Positions 26,468-38,037 are shown, numbered from the stretch's first letter. The stretch: DNA of 64,000 bases from Streptomyces flavidovirens DSM 40150 (GCF_000429085.1 NZ_AUBE01000004.1:186001-250000); one strand, 5' to 3'. Translations and numbers: made by a program. The notes: generated from the sequence alone by a model not told the origin.

Positions 26468-27058
26468 GGCGCCAACCTTGGCAAAGGCGGCCCCTACCCC
26501 AGACGCAACCAACGCCCCCGGCCACCGCGAAGCCCCGCTCCCCGTCACCCCGCGCTCCCTCCCGCTCCCCACGTTCCGCATCATCCGGCGCAGGACCTTG
26601 ACCGTCGTGGCGTAGTCCGTGTCGTCGATGCCTGCGTGGATTCTGGCGCGCAGGGCCGGGACGTGGCCCTTGATCCGGGCATGAGCCGCCTCTCCCGCCT
26701 CGGTGATCGTCAGACGGCCGGTGTCGTCCCGGCTGAGGAAGCGGCGTACGACCAGGTCCTCGGTGTCCGGTACGAGGTCGTCCTGCGGCGCGAGGTAGTC
26801 CCGCATCGCTCCGGTCAGTTCCTCGACGGTACGGCCCGCACCGTCCTCGGACAGGTCGTTGACGGAAAGGTGGCGCAGCGTCCAGTACTGGGGCTGGGAA
26901 AGACCGAGCTGCGCCAGCTCTCCGCGTATGAACGCAAGGACTTCCGTGTGCGCCACATGTGTCCAGTAAGCAATCGGTTGCTGAGCCAGTTCGGCATCGG
27001 AGAGCGACTCGGATGAGGTCTCGGAGGACGTCTCGGGGAGTTCCTTGGAGCGTGTCAT
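26405..27058 (-). CDS. MarR family transcriptional regulator with an aberrant C-terminus
   Basis: A 217-residue protein. Residues about 25-165 are a MarR-like winged-helix domain (VLAFIRGELAQLGLSQPQYWTLRHL, EDLVVRRFLSRDDTGRLTITEAGEAAHARI) with a C-terminal dimerisation helix ending DDTDYATTVKVLRRMMRNVG. The last 50 residues are Gly/Ala/Arg-rich and are partly encoded by the hairpin repeat (ending KGAPASRRLRRLRFA), so the original end was probably replaced. The start follows GAGGATGCGGCT. Its promoter has a 19-bp spacer with a 9-bp-arm palindrome, the arrangement of MerR-activated genes. Confidence 0.82.
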   Translation of the reverse strand: MTRSKELPETSSETSSESLSDAELAQQPIAYWTHVAHTEVLAFIRGELAQLGLSQPQYWTLRHLSVNDLSEDGAGRTVEELTGAMRDYLAPQDDLVPDTEDLVVRRFLSRDDTGRLTITEAGEAAHARIKGHVPALRARIHAGIDDTDYATTVKVLRRMMRNVGSGRERGVTGSGASRWPGALVASGVGAAFAKVGAGGPAVKGAPASRRLRRLRFA

Positions 27059-27097
27059 AGCCGCATCCTCAGGTTGGTGGTCTAACGGGCAGCCCCG

Positions 27098-27128
27098 AAG
27101 CTATGACCTCAACTCCACTTGAGGTCAA
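27098..27128 (-). promoter_or_regulatory. MerR/SoxR-type promoter of the MarR gene
   Basis: On the minus strand: -35 TTGACC (27128-27123), a 19-bp spacer, -10 TAGCTT (27103-27098), then 39 bases to the ATG. TGACCTCAA-CTCCAC-TTGAGGTCA (plus strand 27104-27127) is a perfect 9-bp-arm palindrome covering the -35 and spacer, closely like the SoxR box CCTCAAG-N-CTTGAGG. No MerR gene is present in the window. Confidence 0.6.
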
Positions 27129-27215
27129 CGGACAGCAGCGACCCTCGGGGGGAGACCTGAACGACGCCGGAGCCGACGCAGTCGACGGAGTCCTCGACCC
27201 CCTGGCCGCCGCGAA

Positions 27216-27640
27216 ATGCCTCCTCCCCTACGCCGCTCCCGCGCCCTCCCTCTCACCCTGGCCTCGGTCGTCGGTATCGCCGCGGCCGCCGCCGGGGCGC
27301 TTCTCGCCGCCGGGCTGCTCGCCCTCGCCGTGCCCGGCCACCCCGAAGAGTCCGGCGCGCCCGCCACGGTCTGTAACGTCCTGGGCGCGACCGGCGTGAC
27401 AGCGGCGGGGGCCGCCCTCCTGGGGACACGACTGAGCCGGTTGCCGATGACGGTGTACGGAGGGGCGGTATATCTGGCCGCTCCGCGCCAGCCCGGCGGC
27501 GCCGCCGCCGTGTGGGCGTGGTCGATGCAGCCGGGACCGCAGGTCGCCGCCTTGGTGGTGGCGGGTGTGGCGTTCGTAGCGGGAGTGGGGCTCTACGTAC
27601 GCCGCAGGGCGCGCCCCGAAGGTCGCCCGCACGACCACCG
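27216..27640 (+). pseudogene. Probable remnant of a membrane protein
   Basis: The frame starting at ATG 27216 encodes three hydrophobic segments (ALPLTLASVVGIAAAAAGAL, AATVCNVLGATGVTAAGAALL-like, PQVAALVVAGVAFVAGVGLYV) ended by RRRARPEGR, then low-complexity Pro/His/Arg sequence without a stop until it reads in-frame into the spermidine-synthase-like gene. There is no ribosome site. It looks like the 3' piece of a lost membrane gene, perhaps an ABC permease. From 27641 to 27851 I see only a small AAACC-AAAC-GGTTT inverted repeat near 27765. Confidence 0.3.
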
Positions 27641-27851
27641 GCGTTCCGCTCCTAACCGCGCGGGGTTCCACGCCACGCCCGACCGGCAGCTCCCGCACCA
27701 CGTCCCACCTGCGCTGCCCCCAGCGATCTGGCCAGAAAGCGCCCCGCCCCACCCCCGCCACATAAACCAAACGGTTTGTCCCCGCCCTCCCCGCGACGCC
27801 AGGATTGCCGCGAAGCAGCAACACGGAAAGAACCCTTCCCGGAGGTTTCCC

Positions 27852-28598
27852 ATGGCCATGCAGGCTCCGTACGCCATCACCCTCGACCGGCGCGAGGGCC
27901 CGTACGGCGAAGTCGTTCTGCGGGAGCGCGGAGAGCACTTCGAGATCATCGCCAACGGCTGCTTCCTGATGGACACCTCCGACGGCCGCTCGGAGCGCCT
28001 CCTCGTCGACGCCGCCCTGAACGCACTCGACACACCTCAGGACGCACACGACGCGCGCGACACACCCCACAACACCCTCGACACCTCCCCCTCCCTCCTC
28101 ATCGGCGGCCTCGGTGTCGGCTTCTCGCTCGCCCACGCCGCCGCGCAGTCCCGCTGGGGTCGGATCGTGGTCGTCGAACGTGAGCAGGCAATCATCGACT
28201 GGCACCGCGCGGGCCCGCTGGCGCGGATCTCGGGCGACGCGCTCACGGATCCGCGATGCGAGATCATTCACACCGATCTCGTGGATTACGTCCGCGAAAA
28301 CCAGATCGGGACCCTTGGTACGTACCAGGACACCTACGACGCCCTCTGCCTCGATATCGACAATGGACCGGACTGGACCGTCACCGACGACAACGCCAAT
28401 CTCTACTCCCCGCAGGGACTTGCGGGGTGCATGAGACGGCTGAGACCAGGGGGAATCCTCGCCGTCTGGTCGGCCAAACCGTCCCCCGCTTTCGAGGACG
28501 CGTTGCGGAATGCCGGATTCAACTTGGTTCGGACTGAAGAGATCCAAGTTGCCCGAGGCGTTCCTGACGTGGTCCATCTCGGGGTTCGCCCTGCGTAG
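27852..28598 (+). CDS. Spermidine-synthase-like methyltransferase-fold protein
   Basis: A 248-residue SpeE-like protein. The ATG at 27852 has GGAGG five bases upstream; the frame is open further upstream but that part is not coding in character. It starts with the short beta-domain (APYAITLDRREGPYGEVVLRERGEHFEIIANG), and the Rossmann core has SLLIGGLGVGFSLAHAAAQSRWGRIVVVEREQAI and LCLDIDNGPDWTVTDDNANLYS. The last block replaces the D(S/T)xDP of true spermidine synthases, so aminopropyl transfer is uncertain. Many such proteins in actinobacteria are annotated as spermidine synthase without proof. A disordered DAHDARDTPHNTLDTS insertion lies near residue 60. Confidence 0.8.
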   Translation: MAMQAPYAITLDRREGPYGEVVLRERGEHFEIIANGCFLMDTSDGRSERLLVDAALNALDTPQDAHDARDTPHNTLDTSPSLLIGGLGVGFSLAHAAAQSRWGRIVVVEREQAIIDWHRAGPLARISGDALTDPRCEIIHTDLVDYVRENQIGTLGTYQDTYDALCLDIDNGPDWTVTDDNANLYSPQGLAGCMRRLRPGGILAVWSAKPSPAFEDALRNAGFNLVRTEEIQVARGVPDVVHLGVRPA

Positions 28599-28672
28599 CC
28601 GGGACCGTCTCAGTGCATCTACTCTGCTGCCTTACACGTGGGATCTAGCAGAGAACTCCCAGGGGCGGGGCA

Positions 28673-29406
28673 ATGGAGCAGACACACACCAGCCACAACG
28701 GCCTCGCGGCCACTCCGGGCGCTCAGCGCCGGGTGCTGGTCGTCGAGGACGACGCGACCATCGTCGACGCCATTGCCGCGCGACTTCGCGCCGAGGGCTT
28801 CCAGGTGCAGACGGCTGCCGACGGCCCCGCGGCGGTCGACGCCGCCGAGGCGTGGCAGCCCGACCTGATGGTTCTCGACATCATGCTGCCGGGCTTCGAC
28901 GGGCTGGAAGTCTGCCGGCGCGTGCAGGCACAGCGGCCGGTACCGGTTCTGATGCTCACAGCGCGTGACGACGAGACCGACATGCTCGTGGGCCTCGGGG
29001 TCGGCGCCGACGACTACATGACCAAGCCGTTCTCCATGCGCGAGCTCGCGGCGCGGGTCCATGTCCTCCTGCGCCGCGTCGAGCGGGCGACCCTCGCCGC
29101 CTCGACCCCGCGCAGCGGCATCCTGCGCCTCGGCGAGCTGGAGATCGACCACGCGCAGCGCCGCGTGCGGGTGCGCGGTGACGACGTACACCTGACGCCG
29201 ACCGAGTTCGACCTGCTGGTGTGCCTGGCGAACACGCCGCGCGCCGTGCTCTCGCGCGAGCAGCTGCTCGCCGAGGTGTGGGACTGGGCGGACGCGTCGG
29301 GCACCAGGACCGTCGACAGCCACATCAAGGCGCTGCGCCGCAAGATCGGCGCGGAGCGGATCCGTACGGTGCACGGCGTGGGGTACGCACTGGAGACTCC
29401 CCCCGC

Positions 29407-29410
<4 letters not shown>
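28673..29410 (+). CDS. OmpR-family response regulator
   Basis: A 245-residue two-component regulator. The receiver domain (residues about 20-133) has the acidic pocket EDD (25-27), phospho-acceptor Asp69 in LMVLDIMLPG, Thr in MLTARDD and Lys in MTKPFS. The winged helix (about 150-242) has LTPTEFDLLVCLANTPRAVLSREQLL and RTVDSHIKALRRKIG. AGGGGCGGGG lies just before the ATG. Its stop overlaps the ATG of the histidine kinase (ATGA). The pair corresponds, from memory, to SCO5283/5282 just upstream of the kgd gene; its signal is not known. Confidence 0.95.
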
Positions 29411-30567
<1,157 letters not shown>

Positions 30568-30831
30568 GGTCGAACCGGAAGCACACGTTCTGCGTGTCTC
30601 CCTTGGGGGGTACGGTCCAAAGTGGGCCGTAACCACGGTCCGTCCTACCCGGACCACAGCGGACCACACCGGAACCCCGCTTGTTTCCCGCCATTCCAGG
30701 CGCCGAAACCAGCGCTCCGATGTGACTTACGCGACGGAAGGCCCGCCCGGCCTGCACCTCTCGGCCGGGGAGGCGTAGCCTTTATTTCCGCTGTCCATCA
30801 CCTTGCGAAGCGGAAGAGGGCGGTTAACGCC

Positions 30832-33800
30832 GTGTCGTCTCAGTCCCCCAGTAGCCCGAGCGTCTCGACCGACCAAGACGGGCAAGGGAAGAACCCTGCC
30901 GCTGCCTTCGGTCCCAATGAGTGGCTCGTCGACGAGATCTACCAGCAGTACCTCCAGGACCCGAATTCGGTCGACCGCGCCTGGTGGGACTTCTTCGCCG
31001 ACTACAAGCCCGGTTCCACCCCGGCGGCGGAGAAGACCGCCACCGAAGCCGAAGATGCGGTCCAGGCCGCCACTCCGGCACCTGCCACACCCGCCACACC
31101 TGCCACACCCCCCGCCGCGCCCGCCACCCCGGCGACGCCCGCGGCCACCCAGCCGGCCTCCGCCGCGCCTGCCGCACCCGCTGCGGCAAAGCCCGCGGCC
31201 CAGGCCCCAGCCCAGGCCCAGGCCCAGGCCCCCACGCAGGCTGCTCCCGCAGCCCCGGCCACCAAGCCCGCCTCCGCCCCCGCACCGGCCGCCGCACAGC
31301 AGGCCGGCGCGAAGGCGAAGACCGAGTCCAAGACCGAGGCCAAGGCTCAGCCCGCCACCGAGGCCGCGCCCAAGACCGATGCCAAGGCCCAGCCCGCGAC
31401 CGATGCCAAGGCCCAGCCCGCCACCGAGGCCCCCGAAGGCCCCGAGTACGTGACGCTGCGCGGCCCCTCCGCGGCCGTCGCCAAGAACATGAACGCCTCA
31501 CTCGAACTGCCCACGGCCACGTCCGTGCGCGCCGTCCCGGTGAAGCTGCTGTTCGACAACCGCATCGTCATCAACAACCACCTCAAGCGCGCCCGCGGCG
31601 GGAAGGTCTCCTTCACGCACCTCATCGGGTTCGCGATGGTGCAGGCCCTCAAGGCCATGCCGTCGATGAACTACTCCTTCGCGGAGAAGGACGGCAAGCC
31701 GACCCTGGTCAAGCCCCCGCACGTCAACCTGGGCCTGGCCATCGACCTGGTCAAGCCCAACGGTGACCGCCAGCTCGTCGTCGCGGCCATCAAGAAGGCC
31801 GAGACGCTCAACTTCTTCGAGTTCTGGCAGGCGTACGAGGACATCGTCCGCCGCGCCCGCGCGAACAAGCTGACGATGGACGACTTCACCGGCGTCACCG
31901 CGTCGCTGACGAACCCCGGCGGCATCGGCACCGTCCACTCCGTGCCCCGCCTGATGCCCGGACAGGGCCTCATCATGGGCGTCGGCGCGATGGACTACCC
32001 GGCCGAGTTCCAGGGCACCTCGCAGGACACCCTGAACAAGCTGGGCATCTCCAAGGTCATGACCCTGACCTCGACGTACGACCACCGGGTCATCCAGGGC
32101 GCCGCCTCCGGCGAGTTCCTGCGGATCCTCGCCAACCTGCTCCTCGGCGAGAACGGCTTCTACGACGACATCTTCGAGGCCCTGCGGATCCCGTACGAGC
32201 CGGTCCGCTGGCTCAAGGACATCGACGTCTCGCACGACGACGACGTCACCAAGGCCGCCCGCGTCTTCGAGCTGATCCACTCCTACCGGGTCCGCGGCCA
32301 CGTCATGGCCGACACCGACCCGCTGGAGTACAAGCAGCGCAAGCACCCCGACCTGGACATCAACGAGCACGGCCTCACGCTCTGGGACCTGGAGCGCGAG
32401 TTCGCCGTCGGCGGTTTCGCCGGCAAGTCGATGATGAAGCTGCGCGACATCCTCGGTGTTCTGCGCGACTCGTACGTCCGGACCGTCGGCGTCGAGTTCA
32501 TGCACATCCAGGACCCGAAGCAGCGCAAGTGGATCCAGGACCGCGTGGAGCGCCCGCACGCCAAGCCGGAGCGCGAGGAGCAGCTGCGCATCCTGCGCCG
32601 CCTGAACGCCGCCGAGGCGTTCGAGACGTTCCTGCAGACGAAGTACGTCGGCCAGAAGCGCTTCTCCCTGGAGGGCGGCGAGTCCGTCATCCCGCTGCTC
32701 GACGCGGTCATCGACTCCGCCGCCGAGTCGCGCCTGGACGAGGTCGTCATCGGCATGGCCCACCGCGGCCGCCTGAACGTCCTGGCGAACATCGTCGGCA
32801 AGTCGTACGCGCAGATCTTCCGGGAGTTCGAGGGAAACCTCGACCCGAAGTCGATGCACGGCTCCGGCGACGTGAAGTACCACCTGGGCGCCGAGGGCAC
32901 CTTCACCGGTCTCGACGGCGAGCAGATCAAGGTCTCGCTCGTCGCGAACCCCTCGCACCTGGAGGCGGTCGACCCGGTCCTGGAGGGTGTCGCCCGCGCC
33001 AAGCAGGACGTCATCAACAAGGGCGGTACGGACTTCACGGTCCTGCCCGTCGCGCTCCACGGTGACGCGGCCTTCGCCGGCCAGGGCGTCGTGGCCGAGA
33101 CGCTGAACATGTCGCAGCTTCGGGGCTACCGCACCGGCGGCACGGTCCACATCGTCATCAACAACCAGGTCGGGTTCACGGCGGCGCCGGAGTCCTCCCG
33201 CTCCTCGATGTACGCGACCGACGTGGCCCGCATGATCGAGGCGCCGATCTTCCACGTGAACGGCGACGACCCGGAGGCCGTGGTCCGCGTCGCGCGGCTC
33301 GCCTTCGAGTTCCGCCAGTCCTTCAACAAGGACGTCGTGATCGACCTCATCTGCTACCGCCGCCGCGGTCACAACGAGGGCGACAACCCGCAGTTCACCA
33401 ACCCGCAGATGGTGACGCTGATCGACAAGAAGCGCTCGGTGCGCAAGCTCTACACCGAGTCGCTCATCGGTCGCGGCGACATCACGCTGGAAGAGGCCGA
33501 GCAGGCGCTCCAGGACTTCCAGGGCCAGCTGGAGAAGGTCTTCGCGGAGGTCCGCGAGGCCACCTCCGCCCCGGCTCCCGCCCACACCCCGGAGGTCCAG
33601 GCCGAGTTCCCGGTGGCCGTCGCCACGGCGGTCTCCCAGGAGGTCGTCAAGCGGATCGCCGAGTCCCAGGTCAACATCCCCGACCGGATCACCGTCCACC
33701 CCCGCCTGATGCCGCAGATGCAGCGCCGCGCGGCCTCGGTGGAGGACGGCACGATCGACTGGGGCATGGGCGAGACCCTCGCCATCGGCTCGCTGCTGAT

Positions 33801-34803
33801 GGAGGGCGTCCCGGTCCGGCTGTCCGGCCAGGACACCCGCCGCGGTACGTTCGGCCAGCGCCACGCGGTGCTCGTCGACCAGAACACCGGCGAGGACTAC
33901 ACCCCGCTCCAGTACCTCTCCGAGGACCAGGCCCGCTTCAACGTCTACGACTCGCTGCTCTCCGAGTACGCGTGCATGGGCTTCGAGTACGGCTACTCGC
34001 TCGCCCGGCCCGAGTCGCTGGTCATGTGGGAGGCCCAGTTCGGTGACTTCGTCAACGGCGCGCAGACCGTCGTCGACGAGTTCATCTCCTCGGCCGAGCA
34101 GAAGTGGGGCCAGACGTCCGGCGTCACGCTCCTGCTGCCGCACGGTTACGAGGGCCAGGGCCCGGACCACTCGTCGGCCCGTCCCGAGCGCTTCCTCCAG
34201 ATGTGCGCGCAGGACAACATGACGGTCGCCATGCCGACCCTGCCGTCGAACTACTTCCACCTGCTGCGCTGGCAGGTCCACAACCCGCACCACAAGCCGC
34301 TCATCGTCTTCACCCCGAAGTCGATGCTGCGTCTGAAGGCGGCGGCGTCGAAGGCGGAGGAGTTCACCACCGGCGGCTTCCGCCCGGTGATCGGCGACAC
34401 CGCCATGGACCCGGCGGCCGTCCGCAAGGTCGTCTTCTGCGCCGGCAAGGTCTACTACGACCTGGAGGCCGAGCGTCAGAAGCGCGGCAACACGGACACG
34501 GCGATCATCCGTCTGGAGCGCCTGTACCCGCTGCCGGGCAAGGAGCTCCAGCAGGAGATCGCGAAGTACCCGAACGCCGAGAAGTACCTGTGGGCGCAGG
34601 AGGAGCCGGCGAACCAGGGTGCGTGGCCGTTCATCGCGCTCAACCTGATCGACCACCTCGACCTGGCGGTCGGCGCCGACATCCCGCACGGCGAGCGTCT
34701 GCGGCGCATCTCGCGCCCGCACGGCTCGTCGCCGGCGGTCGGCTCGGCCAAGCGCCACCAGGCGGAGCAGCAGCAGCTGCTGAACGAGGTCTTCGAGGCC
34801 TGA
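30832..34803 (+). CDS. kgd: Multifunctional 2-oxoglutarate dehydrogenase/decarboxylase (E1-E2 fusion)
   Basis: A 1323-residue actinobacterial OdhA/Kgd-type enzyme of the TCA cycle, with thiamine-diphosphate 2-oxoglutarate decarboxylase and a fused E2-like succinyltransferase. GTG 30832 gives the family start ([30 protein letters not shown]). Residues about 60-200 are an Ala/Pro/Lys linker with repeated AKAQPAT units. The acyltransferase domain holds the catalytic [15 protein letters not shown] near residue 417. The E1 part has [41 protein letters not shown] (ThDP and Mg binding) and [22 protein letters not shown]. There is no lipoyl domain, as expected for this class. It follows the two-component pair by 264 bases. 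Confidence 0.96.
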   Translation: MSSQSPSSPSVSTDQDGQGKNPAAAFGPNEWLVDEIYQQYLQDPNSVDRAWWDFFADYKPGSTPAAEKTATEAEDAVQAATPAPATPATPATPPAAPATPATPAATQPASAAPAAPAAAKPAAQAPAQAQAQAPTQAAPAAPATKPASAPAPAAAQQAGAKAKTESKTEAKAQPATEAAPKTDAKAQPATDAKAQPATEAPEGPEYVTLRGPSAAVAKNMNASLELPTATSVRAVPVKLLFDNRIVINNHLKRARGGKVSFTHLIGFAMVQALKAMPSMNYSFAEKDGKPTLVKPPHVNLGLAIDLVKPNGDRQLVVAAIKKAETLNFFEFWQAYEDIVRRARANKLTMDDFTGVTASLTNPGGIGTVHSVPRLMPGQGLIMGVGAMDYPAEFQGTSQDTLNKLGISKVMTLTSTYDHRVIQGAASGEFLRILANLLLGENGFYDDIFEALRIPYEPVRWLKDIDVSHDDDVTKAARVFELIHSYRVRGHVMADTDPLEYKQRKHPDLDINEHGLTLWDLEREFAVGGFAGKSMMKLRDILGVLRDSYVRTVGVEFMHIQDPKQRKWIQDRVERPHAKPEREEQLRILRRLNAAEAFETFLQTKYVGQKRFSLEGGESVIPLLDAVIDSAAESRLDEVVIGMAHRGRLNVLANIVGKSYAQIFREFEGNLDPKSMHGSGDVKYHLGAEGTFTGLDGEQIKVSLVANPSHLEAVDPVLEGVARAKQDVINKGGTDFTVLPVALHGDAAFAGQGVVAETLNMSQLRGYRTGGTVHIVINNQVGFTAAPESSRSSMYATDVARMIEAPIFHVNGDDPEAVVRVARLAFEFRQSFNKDVVIDLICYRRRGHNEGDNPQFTNPQMVTLIDKKRSVRKLYTESLIGRGDITLEEAEQALQDFQGQLEKVFAEVREATSAPAPAHTPEVQAEFPVAVATAVSQEVVKRIAESQVNIPDRITVHPRLMPQMQRRAASVEDGTIDWGMGETLAIGSLLMEGVPVRLSGQDTRRGTFGQRHAVLVDQNTGEDYTPLQYLSEDQARFNVYDSLLSEYACMGFEYGYSLARPESLVMWEAQFGDFVNGAQTVVDEFISSAEQKWGQTSGVTLLLPHGYEGQGPDHSSARPERFLQMCAQDNMTVAMPTLPSNYFHLLRWQVHNPHHKPLIVFTPKSMLRLKAAASKAEEFTTGGFRPVIGDTAMDPAAVRKVVFCAGKVYYDLEAERQKRGNTDTAIIRLERLYPLPGKELQQEIAKYPNAEKYLWAQEEPANQGAWPFIALNLIDHLDLAVGADIPHGERLRRISRPHGSSPAVGSAKRHQAEQQQLLNEVFEA

Positions 34804-34859
34804 TCAGCCGCCGGTCAGCCGCCGGTCAGCCGCCTGACCGGTTCGGCTCGTACGACGCC

Positions 34860-34901
34860 CGCAGGGCCCGGCACCGCAGCGATGCGGTGCCGGGCCCTGC
34901 G
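34860..34901. terminator. Bidirectional terminator between kgd and the FxsT gene
   Basis: A perfect 19-bp stem (CGCAGGGCCCGGCACCGCA with its complement) and a GCGA tetraloop lie between the two convergent stops (34803 and 34927). It is preceded by three direct copies of GGTCAGCCGCC. Confidence 0.9.
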
Positions 34902-34926
34902 GCGTACGGCGGAAGAAGCGGCCGCC

Positions 34927-37900
34927 TCAGCCCAGGTACGCCTCGAAGTCCCAGTACGGGCGGTTGCGCTGGCGTGCGGAGAGGGTGTGCGGGTGCTGGG
35001 CGCCGAGGGTGCGGGTCAGCGTCAGCAGGGCGTCCGCCTCGACCTTGTCGGCCTCCTCGTGTTCCCGCAGGGCCCGCAGGTCACAGGCGAGCGCGGTCTG
35101 GCAGGAGAGGGTGAGCGGGTGTTCGTCGCCGAGCACCTGGCGTGACCTGCGCAGCGTGTCGCGGCTGAGGTCGGCGGCGTCCGCGACCCTGCCGTTGAAG
35201 TTGCGGCCGCCCGAGGCGTTGAGGGCGCAGCCCAGGACCCAGGGATGGTCGGCCCCGAGGGTGGCGGTCAGGCCCGCGAGCGCGGACTCGAACATGGACA
35301 TGGCCTCGCTCCGGTCGCCGGCCGCCTGCATCACCAGGCCGGTGTTGGCGAGCATGCCGGTCGCCACGGGGTGGGCGGGTCCGAGCAGTGCCCGGTATCC
35401 GGCCTCCGCCTCGGCGATCAGGTCCTTGGCCCTGGCCAGGTCGCCGTGCTCGCGCTGGTAGTTTCCGTAGTCGTTGATGAACGACAGGGTGGTGTAGTGG
35501 GTCCGGCCCTGCACCTGCTCCATCTGTTCCATCAGGCTGTCCATCAGCATGCCCACGTCCTGCGGGAAGCCGCCTTCGCGCCGCCGGGCGAGCGCGAGCT
35601 GCTTGCGCGCGGAGAGGGTCTGCGGGTGCAGCGGGCCGAGGATCTGCACATGGAGCCGTACGACCGGCTCCTGGCGGGCCACGGCGTCGCGGTACAGGCC
35701 GAGCAGCCGCAGACCGTGGGCGATGGCGTTGCCGGAGTTGAGGGTCGTGATGTGCCGGGCGCGCAGTACGCTCTCGCGGCGGCTGAGAGTCTCCTGGTCG
35801 AGTTCGTACGCTTCCCGGTAGCGCCCCAGCAGGCGCAGCCCGACACCGAGGTTGTGCCGTGCGCTGAGGGAGATCAGCTCGTTTCCGCCGAGCAGCCGTT
35901 CCGCGTCCTGAAGCACCTGCCGCTGGAGCTCCAGCGCTTCGTCGTACCGGCCCAGGCGGCGCAGGCTTCCGGCCAGACCGCTGTTGACGCTGAGTTCGCC
36001 GAGTTCGTCACGCGGCTGTGCTCCCCGCAGCCGGTCGCGCAGGGCGCGCCCCAGCTCGTACGCCTCACGGTTGCTGCCCGCGGCGAGCAGGAGGTTTGTC
36101 TGCTGCGTCGTCAGGTCGATCATCTGCTGGTCCAGCGGATCCATGAACGTCGTCCAGTAGTTCCGGATCTTCTCCGCGAGCCGCGTGCCGGCCGTGAACT
36201 CGCCGCTGCGCACGCAGTAGCGCAGGCAGTTCAGTACGACGGCCTGGACCCGGCTGTTGCGGCTGCTGAGCGCGCCGGACGGTTCCAGGTGGGGCAGCAG
36301 CTCGGCGTACTGGGGCCATTGCCTGCTGTCGAGCGGGTTGCCGGGGTCGGCCTCGGCCAGCAGGGTGCGTACGGCCTTGCGGTGGGCGTCGCGGTGCTCG
36401 TCGTTGGTGAGCCGGGACACGATGTCGTGGACGAGCCGGTGCATGTGCACCGTCTCCTGGTGCGGCCCCATCTCGGTGTTGACCGGGCCCCGGCTCTCGC
36501 GGGTGAGCACCGAGTAGTTGACGAGGGTGTCCAGGGCGCGGGTCCAGGCGGGCAGGTCGGTGCTCATCCACCGCAGGTCCTCGGGCAGGTCGGCCTGTGG
36601 ATAGGCGCGGGCGAGTCCGAGCGGGATGCGGCCGGGGGCGAAGGACGCGCACAGGCTGAGGACTTCGACCGCTTGCGGCTGCGTGCGGCGCAGCCGGTTG
36701 ATGAGGATCGACCAGGAGGTGAGCGAGGAGTGCGGGAAGCCGTCCCCCACGGGCTCGTCGACGGCGGAAAGCCGGCCCTCACGGACCATGCGCAGGTATT
36801 CCGGAACCTCCATCCGGGACTCGCCGAGCCAGGACGCCGCCTGGACGAGCGGCAGCGGTACGTCGCTGAACTCGGCGGCGACCTCGTCGGCCTGCGCGGA
36901 GGTGATGTGCGGGGCGCGGCGCATCAGGTAGGCGGTGGACTCGGCGCGGTCGAAGGAGGGCACTTCGAGTACGTCGGTGTGGTCGCCCCAGCCCCGGTTG
37001 CGGGAGGTGACGATGGTGTGTCCGGGGCCGTGCGGCAGCAGGACGTTCGCGCCCTCGGTGTCGTCCCAGCCGTCGAAGATGACGAGCCAGCGGCTGTACG
37101 GTTCACCGCGTCGCAGCGCGTCGCGCACGGCACGGATGCGCTCGCCTGGTTCGCTGCCGCTGTGCAGGCCCAGTTCGGCGGCGAGTTCGCCGAAGCGGTC
37201 GCGCTGGATGTTGCGGTCGTCGGAGTTGACCCACCAGATGACGTCGTAGTCGGTGCTGAAACGGTGGGCGTACTCGGCAGCGATCTGGGTCTTGCCGATG
37301 CCGGACATGCCGAGGAGGGTGCAGGCGGAGTTGCCGCGTTCGGCTTCCGTCAGGCGTGACTGGAGCTCGGTGAGGAGATCGTCGCGGCCGGTGAACCGGC
37401 CGTTCCGGCGCGGGACCTCGCCCCAGATCTCGGGGGGTGTGTTCGGGAAACGGGAGCTGATGGCCGGGGAGCGGCGGCCCGCGCCGCGCCGGTACTCGAT
37501 GCCGAGCCGGCCCAGGAGCCGCTCCTCGGCCTCCTCCTCACCGGTGCCCCACAGGCTGACGGGTTCGAGTACCGCGGTGGCGGGCGGCAACTGGCGGTTG
37601 GTGAGGTTGACGGCGGCGAACCGTTCGGCCTGGTCCGCCACGTACCCCCGCAGGACGTCGTTCCACTCGCCCGGGGCCCGCGGCCCCAGCTCGAAGAACC
37701 AGTCGTTGAGGACGAGCAGGACCCGGCCGGTCGACAGCAGGAGGTCACCGAGCGCCTCCTCCAGCGGCACCTCGCGCGGCGGGTCCCAGCGCTGGAGAGT
37801 GACCCGGTGGCCGTGTGCTTCCAGGCGCTGCGCGATCCAGTTGGCCCACGGCCGGTGATATCCGGGGAAGACCACGAGGAAATGCTCGGGCCCGTTCTGG

Positions 37901-37953
37901 CCGCCACGGTCCCCCGCCGCACCGGTCCCGCCCGACCGCCGCTGATCCACCAT
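34927..37953 (-). CDS. FxSxx-system TIR-like/NB-ARC/TPR protein (FxsT-type)
   Basis: A 1008-residue STAND protein and last gene of the seven-gene locus. ATG 37953 is preferred (AGGGAGA upstream). Residues about 24-150 are a TIR-like domain (FLVVFPGYHRPWANWIAQRLEAHG, RVLLVLNDWFFELG). The expected catalytic Glu of NADase TIRs (three after the Trp of the SxW motif) is Val100 here, so signalling or binding is more likely than NAD cleavage. The NB-ARC has P-loop GMSGIGKTQ (215-223), Walker B WLVIFDGWDD, and an MHD-like HRLVHDIV; the C-terminal 450 residues are TPRs with regular 42-residue spacing. It matches the NB-ARC/TPR protein named for FxSxx-COOH peptide systems. Confidence 0.88.
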   Translation of the reverse strand: MVDQRRSGGTGAAGDRGGQNGPEHFLVVFPGYHRPWANWIAQRLEAHGHRVTLQRWDPPREVPLEEALGDLLLSTGRVLLVLNDWFFELGPRAPGEWNDVLRGYVADQAERFAAVNLTNRQLPPATAVLEPVSLWGTGEEEAEERLLGRLGIEYRRGAGRRSPAISSRFPNTPPEIWGEVPRRNGRFTGRDDLLTELQSRLTEAERGNSACTLLGMSGIGKTQIAAEYAHRFSTDYDVIWWVNSDDRNIQRDRFGELAAELGLHSGSEPGERIRAVRDALRRGEPYSRWLVIFDGWDDTEGANVLLPHGPGHTIVTSRNRGWGDHTDVLEVPSFDRAESTAYLMRRAPHITSAQADEVAAEFSDVPLPLVQAASWLGESRMEVPEYLRMVREGRLSAVDEPVGDGFPHSSLTSWSILINRLRRTQPQAVEVLSLCASFAPGRIPLGLARAYPQADLPEDLRWMSTDLPAWTRALDTLVNYSVLTRESRGPVNTEMGPHQETVHMHRLVHDIVSRLTNDEHRDAHRKAVRTLLAEADPGNPLDSRQWPQYAELLPHLEPSGALSSRNSRVQAVVLNCLRYCVRSGEFTAGTRLAEKIRNYWTTFMDPLDQQMIDLTTQQTNLLLAAGSNREAYELGRALRDRLRGAQPRDELGELSVNSGLAGSLRRLGRYDEALELQRQVLQDAERLLGGNELISLSARHNLGVGLRLLGRYREAYELDQETLSRRESVLRARHITTLNSGNAIAHGLRLLGLYRDAVARQEPVVRLHVQILGPLHPQTLSARKQLALARRREGGFPQDVGMLMDSLMEQMEQVQGRTHYTTLSFINDYGNYQREHGDLARAKDLIAEAEAGYRALLGPAHPVATGMLANTGLVMQAAGDRSEAMSMFESALAGLTATLGADHPWVLGCALNASGGRNFNGRVADAADLSRDTLRRSRQVLGDEHPLTLSCQTALACDLRALREHEEADKVEADALLTLTRTLGAQHPHTLSARQRNRPYWDFEAYLG

Positions 37954-38037
37954 CTGTACGTCTCCCTGTCTCGCGCTGCTGTCCCGCGCTCTGTCGCGCG
38001 CCCGCTCGACCAAGCGTCACGGTCGCTTGACACAGTG

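Noticed and set aside
27103..27399. 98-residue Pro/Ser frame over the MarR promoter
   Set aside because: Begins inside the promoter palindrome and lacks a ribosome site and domain signal.
31498..34758. 1086-residue open frame antisense to kgd
   Set aside because: It lies wholly opposite a certain enzyme gene, has the skewed Val/Asp/Arg/Leu composition of a GC-rich antisense frame, and no recognisable domain.
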